Shown: one piece after another, positions 60,901 to 64,000 of the stretch
Layout of the letters: each line of letters begins with the position of its first letter
Numbering within the stretch: the first letter of the stretch is position 1
DNA from: Protonemura montana
Lineage: Eukaryota; Arthropoda; Insecta; Plecoptera; Nemouridae
Assembly (NCBI GenBank): GCA_947568835.1
Contig: OX387607.1
Coordinates: 11,671,701 to 11,735,700, forward strand
Length of the DNA: 64,000 nucleotides
Direction: 5' to 3'
Position numbers and translations under genes: made by a program
Notes under the pieces: generated by a model
What the model was told of the DNA's origin: nothing
Databases searched by the model: none
What the model saw: the letters and a program-made list of their open reading frames with translations, nothing else

Positions 60901-61657
60901 ACCGTAGCTCCAAGCCCTAACACCGGCCTGGAGCGACAGTTTTAATTAGAACCCTTCATGCTTACTGTATGCTTGCTTGCAACGGTTCATGCAATTGTTT
61001 GCTTTGTCCTCACTTCACTGTGATGGTCAACTGAAACTCAGTATGCCTTCTTGATAATGTTACCGTCGTAGCACCTCCGTAATACCGGTTGCTAGTGGTG
61101 CTGAAATAGACTCAAGCATTTTTGAAAGTTACAATCTAGGTCGGAATTACATGACAACTCCGGTCGCATTATGTAACACAATGGTAGCACGGTTTTATGA
61201 CAGCTCTATTTAAGGTCCTCCGTGCCACTTTCTTGTGTCCGTGTTTTTCTCCTGACACCCCCATGTGAATGTCTTCTTCTCTGTCTCTCCGTTCCAGATC
61301 CGTTCTCCTTTTCGCAGCGCCACCACCTCGAGCGGCTACGCCTCGTATCACAGCCCCCGTCGACGTCAGTGCTCCGTCGGCTTGCGCACATTTCGCACCA
61401 CCACCGGCGCCACAGCGGGTCACCCTCATGCGGGGTCCAGTCGGCAGTACAAGCAAGACCTGTACCAGCCACACATCAAATCGACGGGGATGTCCGGACC
61501 CCGCGGATCGACGGCGCATCTTCACGAGCTGGCAGTGTCGGGGAGCACGGCGACGACGGCGCCGTCGAGGGGTTCGGCAGGAATGGTTTCGCCGACCGCA
61601 TCGACTACCGTACAGATGACGGTGGTGGGAAGGGGGGTGGGAAAACAGTATCTTTGA
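24684..61657 (+). CDS. Class A G-protein-coupled receptor, probable neuropeptide receptor, 7 exons, complete
   Basis: Exons 24684-24949, 49227-49369, 50645-50760, 52985-53144, 55297-55430, 58483-58776 and 61298-61657 join to 490 codons plus stop; all introns are GT-AG and in phase. The N-terminus has glycosylation sites N13 and N28. TM1 contains VANTLVIVV (N74). TM2 has NLSVADLL (D102). TM3 starts at C129 and ends in DRY (153-155). TM4 has W181. C216 in loop 2 can pair with C129. TM5 has P240 and Y248, TM6 has CWLP (P301), TM7 has NPILY (336-340). Loop 3 is short. The C-tail is long and Ser/Thr/Gly-rich, offering kinase and arrestin sites. It acts at the plasma membrane through G proteins. 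The sequence between TM2 and TM3 resembles peptide receptors of the galanin/orexin/allatotropin-like group, but I cannot name the ligand. The start is the first in-frame ATG with a purine at -3. Confidence 0.93.
25594..25850 (+). mobile_element. MITE-like element, copy 3 (diverged left end)
   Basis: Shares the core CACCACGTGAAGGTGCCACC then AGATGGCGCTAGCG, and the right part GGTAAAGTAG...TTTTTTGCGAAG ending TTAGCATTAGC. The left inverted end is hardly recognisable. Confidence 0.6.
26120..26445 (+). mobile_element. SINE copy with perfect 16-bp target-site duplication
   Basis: A 326-bp element is flanked by AGGGAATATTCTTTTT at 26104-26119 and again at 26446-26461, an exact 16-bp duplication. 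That is the mark of LINE-assisted retroposition. The body is shared with copies near 32800-33090 (-), 37270-37518 and 52372-52710. The copy lacks the 5S-like head seen in those, so it is 5' truncated. It ends in the A-rich CACAAATAAT. Confidence 0.9.
28198..28524 (+). mobile_element. MITE-like element, copy 4
   Basis: Left end TATAGGTTTAGTCAAGAGTC and right end TCTGACTTAACCTGTAAAC are inverted relative to each other. The core has GGCAACACGTGG and ACCACCCGATGGCGCTTG. Confidence 0.65.
28660..28840. promoter_or_regulatory. CpG-rich patch in receptor intron 1
   Basis: A patch with many CpG dinucleotides, including CATGACGTCGACAACGTCCG, lies 4 kb into the intron and shares the ACGTC motif with the region upstream of exon 1. 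It may be an enhancer or an alternative promoter. No clear first exon is visible beside it. Confidence 0.3.
31290..31465. repeat. tRNA-like SINE modules
   Basis: On the minus strand, AGCTTAGTTAATAGAGCAC resembles a tRNA D arm and GGTGCTGGGTTCGTAACACC a T arm with the box B core GGTTCG. On the plus strand a second GGGTTCGTATCC lies 70 bp away. Neither can be folded into a convincing full tRNA by eye, so these look like tRNA-derived SINE remnants. Similar minus-strand pieces lie at about 32575-32640 and 54730-54770. Confidence 0.4.
32800..33090 (-). mobile_element. 5S-rRNA-derived SINE, copy with 5S-like head
   Basis: Read on the minus strand, the head contains GTGATCACTTAAGTTAAGCA, then GTTGGGTCAG and TTGGATGGGTGACC. 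These match the middle and 3' part of animal 5S rRNA, including the internal box A and box C promoter regions. The SINE body then follows in the same order as at 26120-26445. Confidence 0.85.
33095..33187 (-). mobile_element. Second 5S-like SINE head beside the first
   Basis: On the minus strand it reads GATGACCGAAGTTAAGCAAC, GTTGGGTCAGGTATTGGATG, again 5S-rRNA-like. It lies next to and in the same orientation as the head at about 33005-33090 but has no SINE body of its own between them. Confidence 0.75.
33697..33800 (+). repeat. Interspersed repeat family R1, copy 2
   Basis: GCCTTCTTGATAAT, ACCGTCGTAGCACCTCCGTA, ACCGGTTGCTAGTGGTGCT and CTACTCTAGGTCGGGGTTA are shared almost exactly with 61045-61190. 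Confidence 0.75.
34711..34846 (-). repeat. Interspersed repeat family R1, copy 3
   Basis: On the minus strand it reads ACTCTAGGTCGGGGTTAGGC and then GTAGCACCATGGCAGCACCG, matching the second half of the R1 copies. The first half is diverged. Confidence 0.6.
37270..37518 (+). mobile_element. 5S-rRNA-derived SINE copy
   Basis: The head has AGTTTGGCAACACTG, GGTCAGATATTGG and CTGGGTGACCATC. It is followed by the body GAGAGAGGTTGGAGGGATGA and ACCGTCCTTCGGAA. The tail seen in other copies is missing after about 37518. Confidence 0.8.
37691..37729. repeat. GCCGAC short tandem repeat
   Basis: About six units of a GCCGAC/GCCTAC hexamer. It forces a Thr-Pro or Gly-Val open frame in each direction, which explains the ORFs there. 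Confidence 0.85.
38866..39219 (-). mobile_element. MITE-like element, copy 5
   Basis: Minus-strand copy. CAAGCGCCATCGGGTTCC, GTTTGCTCAGCAGAAAGTTT and AACATTAACGCTGGCCCTCT are the reverse complement of the left half of the other copies. The opposite end at about 38866-38900 has AGTGCTAACG and GTCTTAGCGAAAAA. An AT microsatellite (39047-39063) lies within it. Confidence 0.65.
48003..48105. repeat. Two-stem hairpin in receptor intron 1
   Basis: The outer arms GGGGATTGGTTAG (48003-48015) and CTAACCATTCCCC (48093-48105) pair with one mismatch. The inner arms AGCGATTTCGC (48039-48049) and GCGAAATCGCT (48070-48080) pair perfectly around a 20-nt loop. Confidence 0.8.
48783..49135. repeat. Roughly 118-bp tandem repeat before receptor exon 2
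   Basis: The block CAATGTTTTTGACTTTCC ... CATCCGTCTATATAC recurs at 48784, 48902 and 49021 (118 and 119 bp apart), with a shortened fourth unit near 49105. It ends about 90 bp before the acceptor of exon 2. Confidence 0.9.
49227..49369 (+). CDS. Receptor exon 2 (TM2 to start of TM3)
   Basis: Acceptor TTCTTTCATAG, donor GTAATG, phase 2 to 1. Encodes ITNYFLVNLSVADLL (D102 at position 2.50), MPMAVGQ, a Trp-containing first extracellular loop and C129, the conserved TM3 cysteine. Confidence 0.95.
50645..50760 (+). CDS. Receptor exon 3 (TM3 and DRY)
   Basis: Acceptor TGTGTTTCTAG, donor GTGAGC, phase 1 to 0. Encodes GVAVGASVFTITAMSIDRYL with the DRY motif and loop 2 (AIRHPMAFRNIFNRKS). Confidence 0.95.
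52372..52710 (+). mobile_element. 5S-rRNA-derived SINE copy in receptor intron 3
   Basis: Starts with the 5S-like GTCAGGTATTGAATGGGTGA and CCATC, then the body (AGAAGTTGAAGGGACC, GTTCGAGTTGTACC) and tail (CGACGCCATTAAGCCAGTG) with an A run. A further partial copy of the body lies at about 52780-52860. Confidence 0.8.
52985..53144 (+). CDS. Receptor exon 4 (TM4 and extracellular loop 2)
   Basis: Acceptor GCCCACACAG, donor GTAGGA, phase 0 to 1. Encodes MIVVLWGVALAIFAPLLWV (W181) and a loop with C216 in VSFCSEIWEP. Confidence 0.92.
55297..55430 (+). CDS. Receptor exon 5 (TM5)
   Basis: Acceptor CCTGTTTCAG, donor GTAACA, phase 1 to 0. Encodes TFCFVTVYAVPGIVIMLAYS (P240, Y248) and the start of intracellular loop 3. 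Confidence 0.93.
58483..58776 (+). CDS. Receptor exon 6 (TM6, TM7, helix 8)
   Basis: Acceptor CTTCTCACAG, donor GTAAGT, phase 0 at both ends, 98 codons. Encodes RERRRVARILLLLA at the base of TM6, FALCWLPYN, HANSAINPILYCF and helix 8 (TKNFRRTVKEVL). Confidence 0.96.
59285..59440 (+). mobile_element. MITE-like element, partial copy 6
   Basis: Matches the right half of the copy at 7369-7706: TGCGAGAAATAACGAAA, AACACTCCAAACGACGGTGA, TTGTTCGGTA. The left half is not recognisable. It lies in receptor intron 6. Confidence 0.5.
60884..60942 (-). repeat. Interspersed repeat family R1, fragment
   Basis: GTGCTGACTAGCACCACCGTAG followed by GGCCTGGAGC resembles, on the minus strand, the central part of the R1 copies. 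The match is weak. Confidence 0.35.
61045..61190 (+). repeat. Interspersed repeat family R1, copy 4
   Basis: Shares GCCTTCTTGATAAT, ACCGTCGTAGCACCTCCGTA and ACCGGTTGCTAGTGGTGCTG with 33697-33800 and ends CACAATGGTAGCACGG like the copy at 8226. It ends about 100 bp before the last receptor exon. Confidence 0.75.
61298..61657 (+). CDS. Receptor exon 7 (cytoplasmic tail)
   Basis: Acceptor CTCCGTTCCAG, phase 0, 119 residues then TGA. The tail begins IRSPFRSATTSSGYASYHS and is rich in Ser, Thr and Gly. It is the least conserved part and all three forward frames are open over much of it, so the frame rests on the phase-0 junction with exon 6. An alternative is reading through the exon 6 donor, which adds VSTCSQSDC and stops at 58806. 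Confidence 0.75.
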   Translation: MRSPFRSATTSSGYASYHSPRRRQCSVGLRTFRTTTGATAGHPHAGSSRQYKQDLYQPHIKSTGMSGPRGSTAHLHELAVSGSTATTAPSRGSAGMVSPTASTTVQMTVVGRGVGKQYL

Positions 61658-63833
61658 ATGATGCGTGGGGGCGTACGGGGAGGGTTAGGAATGGAGGTGT
61701 AGGTCCGGTATCGGTTTAGCTGTTAAGGAGTTCATGGTTGACATTCGGTTCTTGAGTTGACTCTGGTGATTGAAATGTAATTCACTAAGTCAATGTAGTC
61801 AATTTACAAGTCACTATAACCAAGATCGCACCAGCTTTAGTCCAAATAGGCATTGCACATTTGTTACTGGCATATCTTAAGAGTGGACAATCTTATGTCT
61901 ATTTTATTAGGTAGGTATAGGTGCTCAATGGGTTTAATTAATTTGTGCAAAATTGGGTTTTCAAAATTATACGCTTTCCCTAACGTTTCCATACTTACAG
62001 CTAGGCTTTCACCGTTGAGTATGTCACATATGATAATGGTCATTTTACCAACAATCATTGAAAAAGCCATTTTTTGTTGCTTTTTTTTGTTTGTTTATAA
62101 TATTGCTTAGATTTTGACAAAATAGAATGCGTCTCAAGAAATGTTATCGAGTGTAAAGCAATCAGAATCCTTCATAATCTCCCAATTGGCAGTGACATGC
62201 TGCCGTCGCTTTGTAAGTAACTGTCAACTCCTTTACCCCTGAGCCGCATGCCGAATCCAGCAAAGTAGCGGACCTGATACACAGCCAGTAACGCCTGTTT
62301 ATCCCGAAACGATGCGCACCTGTCCTCTGGGTGATGAACACGAAGCTAAATGAGCCACGACGCCAAGGGGTGGTAAATGCCAGAATGGAGGGCGTCAGAT
62401 TTGGGTAGGCTGACATTTCAGCTAGCAGCGAACGTTGGTGTCAACTGTTTGAAAAAGAAATAGGATGAAGAGAGACGAGGTTATCTATATTATTCTTTCT
62501 ATACGTGTTTAAGGTACTTATGGAGAGAGAGAGAAAGAGAGAATCTGTATCTGATTTTCGACGGAATTATTCAAATTACTATGCCAACAAAAACATAAAA
62601 AGCAAACACTACTCCTGTGTCTTCTAATTATATTGAAGCTATAATACTTTAGAAATGTTGTACTCTATAACTGTCTAGTTATCTGAATAAAAAGATAATT
62701 TGTTTCATTATGTAGCTTTTTTTTAATCAATTTTCCCTGTTTATCGTTACAAAATTGGCCAGAGTTTCTGTTAAAAAAATGCTAATGACTAGTAATTTTG
62801 TGGCCGGTGATTTTAACAGCTCGTTCAATATTTGACTGGCACTTCCGACGCTCGCTGAATGGCCAGCGTTTCCTCGTCGAGCAATTAGCCTGCGTTCTGT
62901 GTCGACTTTGTCACCCGAACAACGGTTAGTGCAGTCAAAGGACAAGGTCGAGCAGACGCTCCGTGGAACCTGCGTTTGCAGACCAGTGGCGTAATAACAA
63001 ATCCGGGATGTCGGGCTGGATCCCCTACTCTATTCCACATTGTCATGCTACTGTTTTATTCAAACTATAATCTAAAATGATATTCACTTTGAGCAAGTTG
63101 GATTTTTAAGAGGAACCAAATGATAAGAAATTAATTTCCACTATCGGGAAGTGTTTCTCTTCGATCTTCTGGCAAAACTGCGTTCAGTGGGTTTTAATAG
63201 ATAAGTTCTTATGAAAACACACTGTTTGAGCTTTAATGCCATACAAGTTATCCTTTTTTTGCTTAGGCAGCTAGGAATTGTATTTACCTTCAAACTTAAA
63301 ATTAATTTTTTACTTATTTAAATGGCAATAGTTTTTAAGGGAAATCATCCAAAAATGCTAAGAAACCAAAAAGTTGTGAAAAAACCTACACAACCAACTT
63401 GGTTACATGATTGTATAGCAAAATAATTGTTTTATTTGTTTGGAACATCAACACATGAATACATACATAAGTGCATTTGTTAGTCTCCAAGGACAAGTTG
63501 TAAGCAAGTCTTCTCTTATAACTACTAGGAGTACAGCTACGGTAAACAAGGTTAGGTTAGTATGGTTAGGTTTTTCATAGTGCTGTTAAGTTGAACAATT
63601 AAAAACAACGGAAAAATCGACCTTAAGATTTCCTTAGAACGGCTAGTGGATGCTAAGTGAATCTAGGTAAGCACTCAAACATTGCTGGTCCTCTCTCCCT
63701 CGAATCTGAAGTGACACCACTGGTAAATCGCAAGCATCACGCGAGCACCCATCGGTCACGGGTACTCGTTGTGATGTGAGCTAATTGCGTCGCCCTCTCC
63801 AGGGCACAATGGGCGATATACGGGAATCAACGA
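61658..63833. other. Receptor 3' region and intergenic space
   Basis: The first AATAAA seen after the receptor stop is at 62686-62691, about 1 kb downstream, and may be its poly(A) signal. Other ORFs here have no recognisable domain. I see no further gene until 63917. Confidence 0.5.
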
Positions 63834-63916
63834 GTATTTAAGCCGCGTCTGGATCCTCCATAAGCACCACACTTCGTTCGACGGCATCCCTGTGCAGAGC
63901 AACCCGAGACTCAACC
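63834..63916 (+). promoter_or_regulatory. TATA-like box and 5' UTR of the last gene
   Basis: GTATTTAAG at 63834-63842 resembles a TATA box, 75 bp before the ATG at 63917. It would place transcription start at about 63865-63872 and leave a 5' UTR of about 50 nt, typical of highly expressed arthropod secreted-protein genes. Confidence 0.55.
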
Positions 63917-63967
63917 ATGAAGTACCTTGCATTCTTCGTTATGCTGGCGATGGCCATGGCGTTTGTG
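63917..63967 (+). CDS. Secreted protein, first coding exon (signal peptide; 3' part outside window)
   Basis: ATG in context CAACCATG starts MKYLAFFVMLAMAMAFV, a positively charged N-terminus and a hydrophobic core characteristic of a signal peptide. A GTAAGT donor follows in phase 0 at 63968. A short signal-peptide exon followed by an intron is a common layout for arthropod cuticle proteins, antimicrobial peptides and other small secreted proteins. The mature protein is not in the window, so its function cannot be told. Confidence 0.75.
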
Positions 63968-64000
63968 GTAAGTGATGGCCTTTGGTGGTCTTTGGTGATT

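Overview
The window is nuclear DNA from an animal, most likely an arthropod and probably an insect. The support is short GC-rich coding exons with GT-AG introns in AT-rich DNA, many interspersed repeats, and AACCTAACCT/TTAGGTTAGG-type short runs of the kind scattered through insect genomes. No bacterial, viral or organellar gene organisation is seen. The species cannot be named from the sequence. Coordinates and reading frames below were worked out by hand from splice sites and phase; no alignment or database search was run.

Layout, all four genes on the + strand. (1) Positions 1-3614 hold the last four coding exons of a gene I do not recognise; its 5' part lies outside the window. (2) Positions 7947-20850 hold a complete eight-exon nucleoredoxin gene (427 aa), with the W-CPPC active site in the middle thioredoxin-like domain. 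(3) Positions 24684-61657 hold a complete seven-exon rhodopsin-family (class A) G-protein-coupled receptor (490 aa), probably a neuropeptide receptor. Its first intron is 24.3 kb and fills the centre of the window. (4) At 63917 a new gene starts with a 17-codon signal-peptide exon behind a TATA-like box; the rest is outside the window.

The non-coding space is dominated by repeats. There is a 5S-rRNA-derived SINE family on both strands, one copy with a perfect 16-bp target-site duplication. There is a MITE-like family with related inverted ends (about six copies), a third interspersed family built around TGCTACC/GTAGCAC hairpins (about five copies), single hairpin elements, and several minisatellites. 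A 36-base G run lies at 4624-4659. Two tandem repeats sit directly upstream of splice acceptors: a 16-bp one before nucleoredoxin exon 7 and a roughly 118-bp one before receptor exon 2. CpG-rich patches upstream of the receptor (24190-24430), inside its first intron (28660-28840, 44230-44560, 45090-45330) and upstream of nucleoredoxin (6060-6330, 6780-7010) are candidate regulatory regions.

The four genes show no sign of working together: they are unrelated neighbours separated by about 4.3, 3.8 and 2.3 kb. I found no feature that amounts to a new biological system. The observations most worth checking are the 5S-derived SINE family, the ACGTC-rich receptor promoter, the degenerate first domain of the nucleoredoxin, and the repeats abutting splice acceptors.
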